Assembly: GCA_963846775.1 (NCBI GenBank)
Contig: CAWJXB010000001.1
Span: forward strand, 1-64,000
Reading direction: 5' to 3'
DNA: 64,000 nucleotides
Source of the DNA: CAVYXA01 sp963846775
GTDB taxonomy: Bacteria; Verrucomicrobiota; Verrucomicrobiia; Chthoniobacterales; UBA10450
The first letter of the stretch is position 1. The number at the start of each line of letters is the position of its first letter. The notes below the pieces were generated by a model. It was not told the origin of the DNA. It made no database searches and was given only the letters and a program-made list of their open reading frames with translations. Below, piece by piece: positions 16,204 through 25,477 of the stretch. Position numbers and translations under genes: made by a program.

Positions 16204-18132
16204 GTGCTCGATAACCTGCTGCAACGCATTGCGTCCGCCGATTTGACGGAGCTGATGTCGATTTGGCGGGCACGCGACCCGGCGATCTTTGCGCGAGATC
16301 CCGAGAATTATCGAGTGCTGGGCGATCGTGTGCTGGCCCAGGGCGAACCGCTGCTGGCTCACGACGTGATTCGCGAAGGGCTCGGCCATTGGCCTAACGA
16401 CGTGCGGCTACGCCAACTTCAAGGCCTCGCTCTAGCCCGCAGTGGCGCTACCGAGCGCGCCAACGCCGTTCTCCAAAAGTTGCACGCCGAAGGACAGACT
16501 GATGAAGAAACGCTCGGCATGCTGGGCCGCACGTTTAAGGACCTGGCCGCCGCGGCACCGAAATCGGATCTGCGCATCCAATCTTTGAGACAAGCGGCGG
16601 AGATCTATAACGAGGCCTATCGAGCAAGCGGCGGTTATTGGTCGGGAATAAATGCCGCGACAATGAGTTTGCTCATTGGCGAGAAGGACCGCGCGCGAGA
16701 AATTGCGAACCGGGTGCGGGAGCAATGCCGAAAAGAAGATCGAGAGTCAGGCCCCGATTTTTACTGGAGATACGCGGTCCTCGGCGAAGCCGCCCTCATC
16801 TGTCGCGATTTAGGGCAAGCTGGAGAATGGTATGCGCGCGCCGCCAGCGAAGGAAAAAATCGTTTTGGTCATATCAATTCCAGTCGGCGAAACGCGCGAC
16901 TGATCCTGGAAAACTGGGGAGAAGATCCGAATTGGATCGACAATTATTTGCGGGTCCCAAGTGTGGTCGTGTTTGCCGGGCACATGATTGATCGCTCGGA
17001 CAGAGCGACGCCGCGGTTTCCTCCGGAAATAGAGGACGCCATCGCGGAGGAAATTCGGCGTAGGATCGACAGTTTAAATCCTGGCTTTGGTTTCGCGGCA
17101 GCAGCTTGCGGCTCAGACATCTTGTTTCTCGAAGCGATGCTCGATCGCGGCGCGGAGAACACGATCGTGCTGCCGTTCAATACAGAAGAGTTTGTTCGGG
17201 AGAGTGTCGATTTTATTCCCGGCTCAAACTGGCGCGAACGTTTCGATCGCGTCGTGGCGCGTGCCGCCCGGGTGATCACGGCATCCAACCAGCGCCTCGA
17301 GATCGGCGGGATATCTTATGAATTTTGCAATGAATTGTTGCTCGGCCTGGCCACAATTCGGGCTCGTCAACTCGATACTGAGTTGATTCCTTTAGCTGTT
17401 TGGAACCGAATAACCGGCGATGGACCCGGCGGCGCCGCGAGCGCCGTTGAACTTTGGCGTGCGGCCGGTCATGAGCCGGAGATTGTCGATCTTGCAAAGA
17501 TGTTCGAAACGCGAGTGTCTGGGCCGCGTTCGGAATCCCCATCGGCGGGAACACCACCACGAGGTTTCGATCCCGAATTCGGCTCGCGGATTGTGGCGAT
17601 CCTTTTTGCCGACGCCGTTGGCTTCAGCAAACTAACCGAGCCGGAGGTCCCACGCTTCATGTGCCATTTTCTCGGCCCGATCGCGCAATTGTGCGACAGA
17701 TTCAAGGCCGGACTGCTCGCCAAAAACACGTGGGGCGACGGTCTCTACTTTGTTTTTTCCGATGTCGATCTTGCCGGCAATTTCGCGCTGGAGCTGTCCC
17801 ACCTTGTTGCCACTGAGAACTGGGCAGAGAAGGGCCTCCCCGCGGGATTAAGTCTGCGCATCGCGCTGCACGCCGGCCCAGTTTACGAATTCGACGATCC
17901 GATCACCAGAAGTCGCACCTACACCGGAACACACGTGAGCCGCGCGGCGCGGATCGAACCGGTCACGCCGCCGGGACAAGTTTATGCCAGCGAAGCGTTC
18001 GCGGCGCTCGCAGCCGCTCATCGGGCCAGCGGTTTCGTTTGCGACTACGTTGGTCAAACGCCGATGGCAAAAGGTTACGGGACATTGCCGACATATCATG
18101 TGCAGCGTAAAGCTGCGAGTCCGCGCTTGTAA
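16204..18132 (+). CDS. TRAFs-binding / SLOG-like / class III nucleotidyl cyclase protein
   Basis: 642-aa signalling protein with three parts. Residues 1-235 are a helical TPR-like region of the TRAFs-binding (DUF4071) type. Residues about 250-430 form an alpha/beta domain (VVVFAGHMIDRSDRATPRFP, AAAACGSDILFLEAML, NTIVLPFN) resembling SLOG-type nucleotide-binding folds. Residues about 460-635 are a class III cyclase domain: metal-binding ILFADAVGFSKL and WGDGLYFVF, substrate Lys in KNTWGD, and GTHVSRAARIEP, where the usual transition-state Asn is Ser. Start is GTG 16204. The DUF4062-TPR gene follows 32 nt later, so the two likely act together in nucleotide signalling. No membrane segment. Cyclic nucleotide identity is not predictable. 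Confidence 0.8.
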   Translation: MLDNLLQRIASADLTELMSIWRARDPAIFARDPENYRVLGDRVLAQGEPLLAHDVIREGLGHWPNDVRLRQLQGLALARSGATERANAVLQKLHAEGQTDEETLGMLGRTFKDLAAAAPKSDLRIQSLRQAAEIYNEAYRASGGYWSGINAATMSLLIGEKDRAREIANRVREQCRKEDRESGPDFYWRYAVLGEAALICRDLGQAGEWYARAASEGKNRFGHINSSRRNARLILENWGEDPNWIDNYLRVPSVVVFAGHMIDRSDRATPRFPPEIEDAIAEEIRRRIDSLNPGFGFAAAACGSDILFLEAMLDRGAENTIVLPFNTEEFVRESVDFIPGSNWRERFDRVVARAARVITASNQRLEIGGISYEFCNELLLGLATIRARQLDTELIPLAVWNRITGDGPGGAASAVELWRAAGHEPEIVDLAKMFETRVSGPRSESPSAGTPPRGFDPEFGSRIVAILFADAVGFSKLTEPEVPRFMCHFLGPIAQLCDRFKAGLLAKNTWGDGLYFVFSDVDLAGNFALELSHLVATENWAEKGLPAGLSLRIALHAGPVYEFDDPITRSRTYTGTHVSRAARIEPVTPPGQVYASEAFAALAAAHRASGFVCDYVGQTPMAKGYGTLPTYHVQRKAASPRL

Positions 18133-18164
18133 GATCGACATTGCTTTGATAGATACTCCGAGCG

Positions 18165-20234
18165 GTGACCCCTCGTCCGTTGATTTTCGTTTCCGCGGTG
18201 AGCCGTGAGCTTCGCAGCGCCCGGCAACTCGTGGCTAACACGCTGACGTTTCTTGGCTATCAACCAGTGTGGCAGGACATTTTCGGGACCGAGGGTGGCG
18301 ATCTGCGTGGATTGCTGCGCCAGCAAATCGATCAATGCAAAGGCGTGGTTCAACTCGTTGGGCAATGTTACGGCGCGGAACCCCCGGGACCAGACGAAGA
18401 ATTCGGCCGGGTCAGCTACACCCAATACGAAGCTCTTTACGCGAGGAAGCAAGACAAAAAAGTCTGGTACCTTTTCATCGACAAAAGTTTTCCGATCGAC
18501 GCGCATGAACCGGAGCCAAGTGAGCTGCGCGAATTGCAACACGCATACCGCGAGCGCCTCCAGGCCGACACCCACGTTTATCATTCGTTAACGACGACGG
18601 AAGGACTCGAGGCGAGTGTTTTAAAGCTGCGAGACGATCTCACCCGGCTGCGTCGCGGAGTGAAACAGTGGGCGTTAGGAATGACCGCGCTCCTGGTTGT
18701 CATTGTCGGTTTAGTGAGTTGGCAACTCCATGGCCAGGCTGAGATGAAGACGGAAATCGCCAAGCTGCGCGAAGGAATCATGCAATACCCGCGTGCGGAA
18801 GCGCTGGTGCGCGGGTCGCGGACCACGACCGATCCGCCGATGCAAGAGCAGATTTACGCCGATCTCGGCAAACAACTCGGGGTCGATCCAAAACTTTTGC
18901 GCGAAAAATTACCGCAGTTGGCCAGCCAGTTAAAGAGCGCTCCAAACGCGAGCAGTTACGAACGGGCCAACGCAGCTTATGTGGCCAGCGATTATGCCGA
19001 CGCGGAAAAGCTGGCATTGCTCGCCGCGGACGAGACCCGGAAATCCGAGCCGGGTGATTCGAGGAAATTGATGCAAGCTCTGGAATTGGCCGGCCTCTCG
19101 GCCCAACGGCAAATTCATTACGCGCGGGCGATGGAACATTTTCGCGAAGCGGAGAAATTTACCGATCGCGCTCGTAATCTGGACGACTGGGTCACCGTTC
19201 AACACGAGATCGCTGATTTGCTCATCGCCGATGGAAAATATGGCGACGCGGAAACGGTGCTTCGCCGCGCGATCCAGGCGCGGTCGAACGCTCTCGGGCC
19301 GGAGCATCCCGGCACGCTTGATAGCCGGCACCGTTTGATTTACGCCTTGAGTCGTCAAACCAAAAACGCGGAGGCCGAGACCGAGGCGCGAGATGTCCTG
19401 AGGCTGCGCGAGAGAATTCTCGGGCCTGAGCATGCCGATACACTTGTTAGCCGCTACGATCTCGGCGAGCCGCTCGTGAATCAGGGAAAATTCGCTGAAG
19501 CCGAAGCGTTGTATCGCGAGGTGAGCCACCTGAACGAAAAAGTCGTCGGCCCCGAACACCCACGCACCCTCGCTGCGCGGGTGGGTCTTGCGACCGTCCT
19601 GGGAAATGAAGGCAAACACGCCGAGGCCGAACCGCTTTATCGGGCAATCATCAGGCTGGACGAAAAACTGTACGGCGCGGAATACCCGAACACGCTCAAC
19701 GACCGGATGAATTTGGCCACGACCCTTCAGCAGCAAAGCAAGTATGACGAAGCGGAAGCGGAATATCGCGACGTGATCAAACTCGACCAGAAAATGATCG
19801 GCCCGGAGCATCCGGACACGCTGAGCTGCCGGGTCAATTTGGCCGCATTGCTCAACCAAGAAAGAAAATACTCCGAATCGGAGGCGGAATGTCGCCAGAT
19901 TATTGCCCTGGAAGAGAAGACGCTCGGCCCGGAGAACCAGCTCACGCTTTACACGCGCGCGATCCTGACAATCGCGCTGATCGAGCAGGGGAAATTCGAA
20001 GAGGAGCAGTACAAAGACGTTATTCAAGTGATGGAACGCGTTTTGGGACTGGAGAATCCCGCCATCTTGTATTGCGCCTCCACTATGGCCGAGGCGCTGG
20101 CCCGCCAAAACAAAAGAGCGGAAGCCGCTGAATTGTGCCGGCAGCTTGAAGACCACGCGCGCCAGGCCTTTGGCGAAAATAATCCATCGACGCAAAAGTA
20201 CGCAAAGCTGCGCCAGAATTGGGACCAGCGATAA
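18165..20234 (+). CDS. DUF4062 - transmembrane - TPR repeat protein
   Basis: 689 aa from GTG 18165. Residues 1-100 are a DUF4062 domain (LIFVSAVSRELRSARQLVAN, CKGVVQLVGQCYG, FGRVSYTQYEALYA), an alpha/beta fold often joined to STAND NTPases or effector domains. A single helix at about 166-190 (LGMTALLVVIVGLVSW) anchors it in the membrane. From about 260 to the end are seven or eight 42-residue kinesin-light-chain-type TPRs with the period LGPEHPxTL...LAxxLxxQGK...EAExxYR. It follows the cyclase gene with 32 nt spacing and is probably cotranscribed. The layout suggests a membrane-bound sensor/scaffold for the cyclase protein; that is inference. Confidence 0.82.
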   Translation: MTPRPLIFVSAVSRELRSARQLVANTLTFLGYQPVWQDIFGTEGGDLRGLLRQQIDQCKGVVQLVGQCYGAEPPGPDEEFGRVSYTQYEALYARKQDKKVWYLFIDKSFPIDAHEPEPSELRELQHAYRERLQADTHVYHSLTTTEGLEASVLKLRDDLTRLRRGVKQWALGMTALLVVIVGLVSWQLHGQAEMKTEIAKLREGIMQYPRAEALVRGSRTTTDPPMQEQIYADLGKQLGVDPKLLREKLPQLASQLKSAPNASSYERANAAYVASDYADAEKLALLAADETRKSEPGDSRKLMQALELAGLSAQRQIHYARAMEHFREAEKFTDRARNLDDWVTVQHEIADLLIADGKYGDAETVLRRAIQARSNALGPEHPGTLDSRHRLIYALSRQTKNAEAETEARDVLRLRERILGPEHADTLVSRYDLGEPLVNQGKFAEAEALYREVSHLNEKVVGPEHPRTLAARVGLATVLGNEGKHAEAEPLYRAIIRLDEKLYGAEYPNTLNDRMNLATTLQQQSKYDEAEAEYRDVIKLDQKMIGPEHPDTLSCRVNLAALLNQERKYSESEAECRQIIALEEKTLGPENQLTLYTRAILTIALIEQGKFEEEQYKDVIQVMERVLGLENPAILYCASTMAEALARQNKRAEAAELCRQLEDHARQAFGENNPSTQKYAKLRQNWDQR

Positions 20235-20254
20235 CGCCTTAGAATATCATTCGA

Positions 20255-20320
20255 GAAAACGCCGAACGCCCAACGCTGAAGTCTGACTTCGACGTTCGAT
20301 GTTGGGCGTTCGGCGTTTTC
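20255..20320 (+). terminator. Perfect 20-bp inverted repeat, heptad family; likely bidirectional terminator
   Basis: GAAAACGCCGAACGCCCAAC (20255-20274) is perfectly complemented by GTTGGGCGTTCGGCGTTTTC (20301-20320) around a loop that itself holds GAAGTCtGACTTC. Flanking A and T runs suit a bidirectional terminator between the convergent TPR and aroE genes. The arms are made of CAACGCC/GAACGCC heptads, so it is also a member of the dispersed heptad-element family. Confidence 0.65.
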
Positions 20321-20387
20321 TGGCTGCACATTTCGCCGCTACCACGCTTCGGGCGCTTTGGGGGGCGGCGCGTTTTCTCGAAACGCT

Positions 20388-21329
20388 CTAGGCGCTGGCT
20401 GCGCCGAGCAACGCCTTTCGCATAGCTGCGAGTGGCGCTTCACGCGCGAGCCAGAACTCAAAGGCGAGCGCGCCTTGATGCAGCAACATCGATAATCCAT
20501 TCGCGCCGCGTGCGCCGGCTTCCTCGGCGGCGCGGAGCAATCGGGTTTTGGAGGAAGCGTAAACCGCGTCGAAGACCAGGTGGTGCGGCATAAGCAGGCG
20601 AGCTGGAATTGGCGGCGGATCGCTCGGATTCAGGCCTAACGGAGTTGCATTCACGATCAGATCAATATCCGCCATTTGCGCGCGCATGGCCGTTTCGTTC
20701 CAGTCGATAATCTGAAGCCGTGCCGCGGGCCCGAGAACGCGTGGACTGGCAAAGAACGGGCGCAATTGATCGGCCAGCATTTTTGTTTTTTCCAACGTGC
20801 GATTCACGAGCACGAGGCGTTCGCAATTTTCCAACGCGCATTGCCAGGCAACGGCGCGTCCTGTTCCACCGCCCGCGCCGAGAAGCAGCACCCGCAGATC
20901 GCGCAGATCGACCGAAAATTCCTCACGAATCGCCCGCACAAACCCTTCGCCATCGGTATTAGAGGCAATCGTTTTTTGATCGCGAAACCGGACCGTGTTC
21001 ACGGCGCCGTAACGTTTGGCCCGCTCATCCGCTTCGTCGATCTGAGCAAAACCGGCGATCTTATGCGGAACCGTTAGATTGATCCCAACGAAGTTGAGTT
21101 CCCGCAGCAAGACGAACGCCGACCTCAATTCGCCAGCGCGAATGTGAAAACGCGCGTATTGCAGGTCGATCTGGCACGCGTTCAACGCCGCGTTTTGCAT
21201 ATCCGGCGAGAGCGAGTGCGCGACCGGATCGCCCAAAACGCCGAACCGGATCGGCGGCGCGACATCCTTGCTTACGTCCCCCCAGTTTTGCAGATCTGCC
21301 AGCGTGAACCGATCGGTTGTTGACGTCAC
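20388..21329 (-). CDS. aroE: Shikimate dehydrogenase
   Basis: NADPH-dependent reduction of 3-dehydroshikimate in aromatic amino acid synthesis. 313 aa. Landmarks: GDPVAHSLSPDMQNAAL (shikimate-binding Ser pair), the catalytic Lys in NLTVPHK, NTDGEGF with the catalytic Asp, the dinucleotide motif LLLGAGGGTGRAVA and VNRTLEKT, and the C-terminal GLSMLLHQGALAFEFW. The N-terminus has about 25 extra residues before the core. Its ATG overlaps the stop of the acyl-CoA dehydrogenase gene by 4 nt, so it is the distal gene of that operon. Confidence 0.94.
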   Translation of the reverse strand: MTSTTDRFTLADLQNWGDVSKDVAPPIRFGVLGDPVAHSLSPDMQNAALNACQIDLQYARFHIRAGELRSAFVLLRELNFVGINLTVPHKIAGFAQIDEADERAKRYGAVNTVRFRDQKTIASNTDGEGFVRAIREEFSVDLRDLRVLLLGAGGGTGRAVAWQCALENCERLVLVNRTLEKTKMLADQLRPFFASPRVLGPAARLQIIDWNETAMRAQMADIDLIVNATPLGLNPSDPPPIPARLLMPHHLVFDAVYASSKTRLLRAAEEAGARGANGLSMLLHQGALAFEFWLAREAPLAAMRKALLGAASA

Positions 21330-23254
21330 ACGATTCCTTCGCGCAACGTGCCATGTTTGCCGGCTAACAAATTCTGAACCAGGTTGTAACCGCGCTTGTC
21401 CGCGTTGTGCGCTGCCCCGGCGAAATGATTCTCGATCTTCATCCGCGCGGAGCGACAGAAATAATCGGCCACCGGAAGAACTTCATCGGCCGGCGTGCCA
21501 GTGTCGATCTTCGATTGCGCAAACGAACAGGTCGCGCTCATCGCGAAAAGCTCCGTTGCGATCCCAACAAATCGGGAAAGGAGCAGTTGCTCCCGATCGA
21601 GTTTTGGGCCGAACCGCGCCATGGCGTGAAAAAGCCCGCGCGCAAGTCGTTTGCTCGCGCGCGCGGCGTAACGGACATGCGGCTGCAAATCGGAATGCAA
21701 ATGGTCGATCTTGCCGGGGTCGGCCGGCAACCACTGGCGCGGATACCAACCGGCGTAGAATTTGCCGGAACTGAAAACGGCTTTGGCGCGCTCGGACATT
21801 GGCAACTGCGTGTTGAAAATCGCGCCGCCGACTTTCAAATGCGGATCGAGCGCCTCGCGCGCGATGAAGAGCCGCATGATTTCGCTCGAGCCTTCGAAAA
21901 TCATGTTGATCCGGCAATCGCGCAGGAACCGCTCCACCGGAATCGGTTCTTCGCCACGACCGGCCAATGATTGTGCCGTTTCATAGCCGCGACCGCCTCG
22001 GACCTGCATCGCTTCATCAGCGATTCTCCACGTTGTTTCCGTCGCCCACATTTTGCACATGGCGGTCTCGATTCGGAGATCGCCCGCTTTGCGATCGACC
22101 AGCGCGGAAGTGAGAAACGTCATCGCTTCCATCGCGAACACGCTGCCGGCCATTTCCGCGATTTTGCCGGCAATGGCGGCGTGTTTCCCAATCGGCACGC
22201 CCCATTGGATCCGTTCGCTCGCCCATTTCCGGCAAATTTCGAGCAATCGTTTCGTCAAACCGACGCACGCTGCCGGGATTGTTAGGCGACCGGTGTTCAA
22301 CGTTGTCAGCGCGACCTTTAAACCCTGACCTTCTTTCGCGATCATGTTTTCGCGCGGGACGCGGACGTTGGTGAACTTCACAATCCCGTTGTAGAGCGCG
22401 CGCAACCCCATGAAATGGCAGCGATACGTGATCTCGAGCCCCGGCGAGTTCACATCGACAATGAACGCAGTGATTTGTTTGCGCTCGCGGCCATTAACCA
22501 TTTTCGATGGAGTCCGCGCCATCACGACGAGCACGCCGGCTTTGATCAGATTTGTGCACCAGAGTTTTTCGCCATTGAAAATGAACGCAGAACCGTCTTC
22601 GGTCGGCTCGGCCCGCAAGCTCATATTCGCCGGATCGGAGCCGGCGTTCCATTCCGTGAGCGCGAATGCGGAGATTTCCTTGCGCGCAACGCGCGGGAGA
22701 TATTTTTGCTTTTGCTCTTCCGTTCCAAACAAGAGCAACGGCTGCGGAACGCCGATCGATTGGTGCGCGGAAACAAGCGCAGTCAGATTCGCGTCCCAAC
22801 TGCCTAACAACATGGCGGCGCGCCCGTAATTAACCTGCGATAAACCGAGCCCGCCGTATTGCTTTGGAATCTTTACGCCGAACGCGCCCATCGCGAACAA
22901 ATCGTCGATGTTCTTTTGCGGGATCTCGCCAGTCCGATCGATCTCGTCGGCGTCGATGTTTTCGCGGAGATATTTCTCTAGGCTGCTCAGAAACTCTTCG
23001 CCCGCCGCGCGGTCTTCGGCGCTTTGCGTCGGATACGGGTGGATGCGCGAGAAATCGTAACGACCGATGAAAAGGTTGCTGGCGAAACTGCCGCGATCAT
23101 CGAGCGGATCGCGTGACGCCTCGGCCAGCTCCAGCGCTTCGCGCTGGCCTTTCGACATCTTCGACGTGTCGATGACCGAAGCTGCCGGTTTTTCCGACTT
23201 CGCACCGGTTTCCGCGGTGACTTGTTTCTCCGGCGCTTCGAGCGGGCTTTTCAT
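21326..23254 (-). CDS. Acyl-CoA dehydrogenase, long form
   Basis: FAD-dependent alpha,beta-dehydrogenation of acyl-CoA in beta-oxidation. 642 aa, longer than the classic 380-residue enzymes: an N-terminal extension of about 75 residues, the ACAD core (AFALTEWNAGSDPANMS, CTNLIKAGVLVVMA, QVRGGRGYE, INMIFEGSSEIMRLFIARE with the Glu in the usual active-site region), and a C-terminal helical domain of about 150 residues, as in VLCAD/ACAD9-like proteins. The fadJ-like gene lies just upstream on the same strand, separated by a REP-like spacer, so the pair serves fatty acid oxidation. Confidence 0.92.
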   Translation of the reverse strand: MKSPLEAPEKQVTAETGAKSEKPAASVIDTSKMSKGQREALELAEASRDPLDDRGSFASNLFIGRYDFSRIHPYPTQSAEDRAAGEEFLSSLEKYLRENIDADEIDRTGEIPQKNIDDLFAMGAFGVKIPKQYGGLGLSQVNYGRAAMLLGSWDANLTALVSAHQSIGVPQPLLLFGTEEQKQKYLPRVARKEISAFALTEWNAGSDPANMSLRAEPTEDGSAFIFNGEKLWCTNLIKAGVLVVMARTPSKMVNGRERKQITAFIVDVNSPGLEITYRCHFMGLRALYNGIVKFTNVRVPRENMIAKEGQGLKVALTTLNTGRLTIPAACVGLTKRLLEICRKWASERIQWGVPIGKHAAIAGKIAEMAGSVFAMEAMTFLTSALVDRKAGDLRIETAMCKMWATETTWRIADEAMQVRGGRGYETAQSLAGRGEEPIPVERFLRDCRINMIFEGSSEIMRLFIAREALDPHLKVGGAIFNTQLPMSERAKAVFSSGKFYAGWYPRQWLPADPGKIDHLHSDLQPHVRYAARASKRLARGLFHAMARFGPKLDREQLLLSRFVGIATELFAMSATCSFAQSKIDTGTPADEVLPVADYFCRSARMKIENHFAGAAHNADKRGYNLVQNLLAGKHGTLREGIV

Positions 23255-23262
23255 ATCAATCT

Positions 23263-23290
23263 GTCATTCCGAGCGTAGTCGAGGAATCTC
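23263..23290 (+). repeat. Short palindromic repeat of the GAGCGTAGTCGA type
   Basis: CATTCCGAGCGTAGTCGAGG followed by AATCTC forms the small hairpin ATTCC...GGAAT around a GTAG-containing loop. This class of palindrome is common in many bacterial phyla. It lies in the 66-nt spacer between the two beta-oxidation genes. Confidence 0.5.
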
Positions 23291-23320
23291 CTACTATTCA
23301 AAGGAAGTTCGATGCGCGGC

Positions 23321-25375
23321 TCAGGTTGCATAAAATTTCGTTTCATCCCGCCCGTGTTTCTTCAAAACCTCGCATGGTGCAAATTTTTCGTCGATCTGTG
23401 CGAGCCGCGCCATTTCGTCGACCAGTTTGGTGATTCCGAAATCATCGGCGAAACGTAATGGTCCGCCGCGGAATGGAGCGAAGCCGGTCCCGAGAATCAT
23501 GCCGTAATCCGCGTCCTCGGGCGAAGCAACGACTTGTTCCTCCAGGCAACGCGCGGCTTCGTTCACCATGAGAAAGACGAGACGATTGGGGAGGGCCTCC
23601 TCCGCCAAAGTGGCTACGGCGCCTTTCGAAGCGCGCCACTTCTCAATCGCTTCGCTCGGTGATTGCTGTTTGCCTTCGTATTTGTAAAAACCGCTGCCGG
23701 TTTTTCGGCCAAGCATTCTGGCGGATTGCATTTCGCGCACAATTTTCGGGCATTCATCGCGGCGGCCATAAGCTTTGGCCAGTGTATCGGCAATATCGAC
23801 CGTGATATCGATTCCGACCTCATCGATCAAACGCAACGGACCCATCGGCATGCCCCATTGCAACAACGCGTTGTCGATCTTCTCCGCCGGCACGGCATTC
23901 TGGAAAAGTTCGGCTGCGTCAAGCAGATACGGGAACAAAACGCGGTTAACGAGAAACCCGGGACTGTCACGCACGAGAACCGGGAGTTTGCCAATTTGGC
24001 GGGCGAATCCGAGGGCGCGCTCCCGCGTTTCTTCCGACGTGTTTTTGCCGACGACGACTTCAATCAGCTTCATCCGGCTAACCGGATTGAAAAAGTGAAG
24101 ACCGATGACACGCGCAGGCGAGCCGGTCTCGCACGCCAATTCGTCGATTGACAATGCCGACGTGTTCGTAGCCAGGATGGCGTTGGGTGCTTTCTCGGAA
24201 AGCTCTTGGAAAATTTCCTTTTTGATCGACATCTTTTCGGACGCGGCTTCGATCACAACTTGCACGTCGCGCATTTCCACGTGGGCGGTTGAACAAATGA
24301 TGCGCGCGCGGCCTTGCTTCGCTTTTTCTTCGCTCATCAAGCCGCGCTTGACCGCGTCGCCGTAGGTTTTGTCGATGTTCGCCAGTCCGCGATCAATCAA
24401 TTCGCGGCTGACGTCGCGCAGAATCACGGTCACGCCGCGCGAGCTGAGCCATTGCGCAATGCCTGCGCCCATCACGCCGGCACCGATCACGGCCGTGTGC
24501 ATCACTCTCTGTGGCGGCGTCTTGGCGCTGCCTTTTTTGTATTTCTCGGCCAGGAAAAAATTCCGGATCAGATTCCGGGTCGATTCCGTTTCACCAAGAT
24601 CGACAATCGCATCGAGCTCGCGCCGCAATGAATCTTGAATCGAACCGGTGAGTGCATGATAAATGACGTCGAAAGCGCGGGCCGGCGCTTCGTTGCCGAT
24701 CACGTGGGGAGATTTCACCCGAGTTTCAATGTGCGGCGGCGAAGGGGTAGAGCGCTTTCCCGCGGCGACTTTTCTTTGGGCGGCGTCAATCAACCCTTCG
24801 CGAGAAGCGAGTTCATCGACGAGCCCGATCTTCAACGCTTCATCGGCCGAATGCAGTTTGCCTTTGAGAATGACTTCGCTGGCGGCTTCGAGTCCGATCA
24901 GGCGCGGGAGACGAGTGCAACCGCCCCAGGCCGGGACGAGGCCGAGCGTCGTTTCCGGCAAACCGATGCGCGTCGCCGGGTCGTTCGACGCGACGCGATG
25001 GTCGCAGGCCAGTGTAATTTCATAGCCGCCGCCCGCGCACGCGCCGTGAATCGCCGCCACGCTCGGAACTTTTAGCGCCGCGATCCGATTAAAAATGCGC
25101 TGGCCTTCGGCGATGAACGCGCGCAGCTCGCCGCTTTGCGCCTGGCGCAGCAGCGTCTGCAAATCGGCGCCGGCGATGAAAATCGATTTTTTTGCGGAAG
25201 AAATGATGACGCCGCGCAGTGATGCATCGCTTTCGATAGCATCGAGATGCTCATCCAGGTCGCGCAGCGTCGCGGCGTCGAAGATGTTCGCGCCGGACTC
25301 AGGGCGATCGAATGTGAGCGTGCAAATGCCATTGTCGATCTTCCGTTGAATCATCGGTGAAATCGCCGCAACCAT
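23321..25375 (-). CDS. fadJ: Enoyl-CoA hydratase / 3-hydroxyacyl-CoA dehydrogenase (FadJ-like)
   Basis: Bifunctional beta-oxidation protein, 684 aa. The N-terminal crotonase domain (about 1-190) has the oxyanion loops IISSAKKSIFIAGADL and GACAGGGYEITLACDHRVAS, with both catalytic Glu residues (GGGYE and GLPETTLG). The hydroxyacyl-CoA dehydrogenase part begins with the NAD motif VIGAGVMGAGIAQ, continues with HFFNPVSRMKLIEVV carrying the catalytic His, and ends with the duplicated C-terminal helical domains. No thiolase partner gene is adjacent in this window. FadJ versus FadB cannot be decided from domain content, so the symbol is tentative. Confidence 0.9.
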   Translation of the reverse strand: MVAAISPMIQRKIDNGICTLTFDRPESGANIFDAATLRDLDEHLDAIESDASLRGVIISSAKKSIFIAGADLQTLLRQAQSGELRAFIAEGQRIFNRIAALKVPSVAAIHGACAGGGYEITLACDHRVASNDPATRIGLPETTLGLVPAWGGCTRLPRLIGLEAASEVILKGKLHSADEALKIGLVDELASREGLIDAAQRKVAAGKRSTPSPPHIETRVKSPHVIGNEAPARAFDVIYHALTGSIQDSLRRELDAIVDLGETESTRNLIRNFFLAEKYKKGSAKTPPQRVMHTAVIGAGVMGAGIAQWLSSRGVTVILRDVSRELIDRGLANIDKTYGDAVKRGLMSEEKAKQGRARIICSTAHVEMRDVQVVIEAASEKMSIKKEIFQELSEKAPNAILATNTSALSIDELACETGSPARVIGLHFFNPVSRMKLIEVVVGKNTSEETRERALGFARQIGKLPVLVRDSPGFLVNRVLFPYLLDAAELFQNAVPAEKIDNALLQWGMPMGPLRLIDEVGIDITVDIADTLAKAYGRRDECPKIVREMQSARMLGRKTGSGFYKYEGKQQSPSEAIEKWRASKGAVATLAEEALPNRLVFLMVNEAARCLEEQVVASPEDADYGMILGTGFAPFRGGPLRFADDFGITKLVDEMARLAQIDEKFAPCEVLKKHGRDETKFYAT

Positions 25376-25427
25376 CGCGTTTCATTTTGGCCGGTTTCTG
25401 GCAAATGCCAAGCTGAGAGAAATAAAT

Positions 25428-25462
25428 GGAGTAACGGAGTTGTGGAGTGATGGAGTGATGTG
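25428..25462 (+). repeat. TGGAGTGA octad array upstream of mgtE
   Basis: Contiguous imperfect octads TGGAGTAA, CGGAGTTG, TGGAGTGA, TGGAGTGA occupy the spacer between fadJ and mgtE. No inverted partner is visible here, but the same octad family forms an inverted pair at 52990-53060. Confidence 0.55.
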
Positions 25463-25477
25463 TGCTAGAAACGCGGC

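Noticed and set aside
18930..20195. 421-codon minus-strand frame opposite the TPR gene
   Set aside because: Mirror of the repeated TPR codons; it repeats with the same period and has no recognisable domain.
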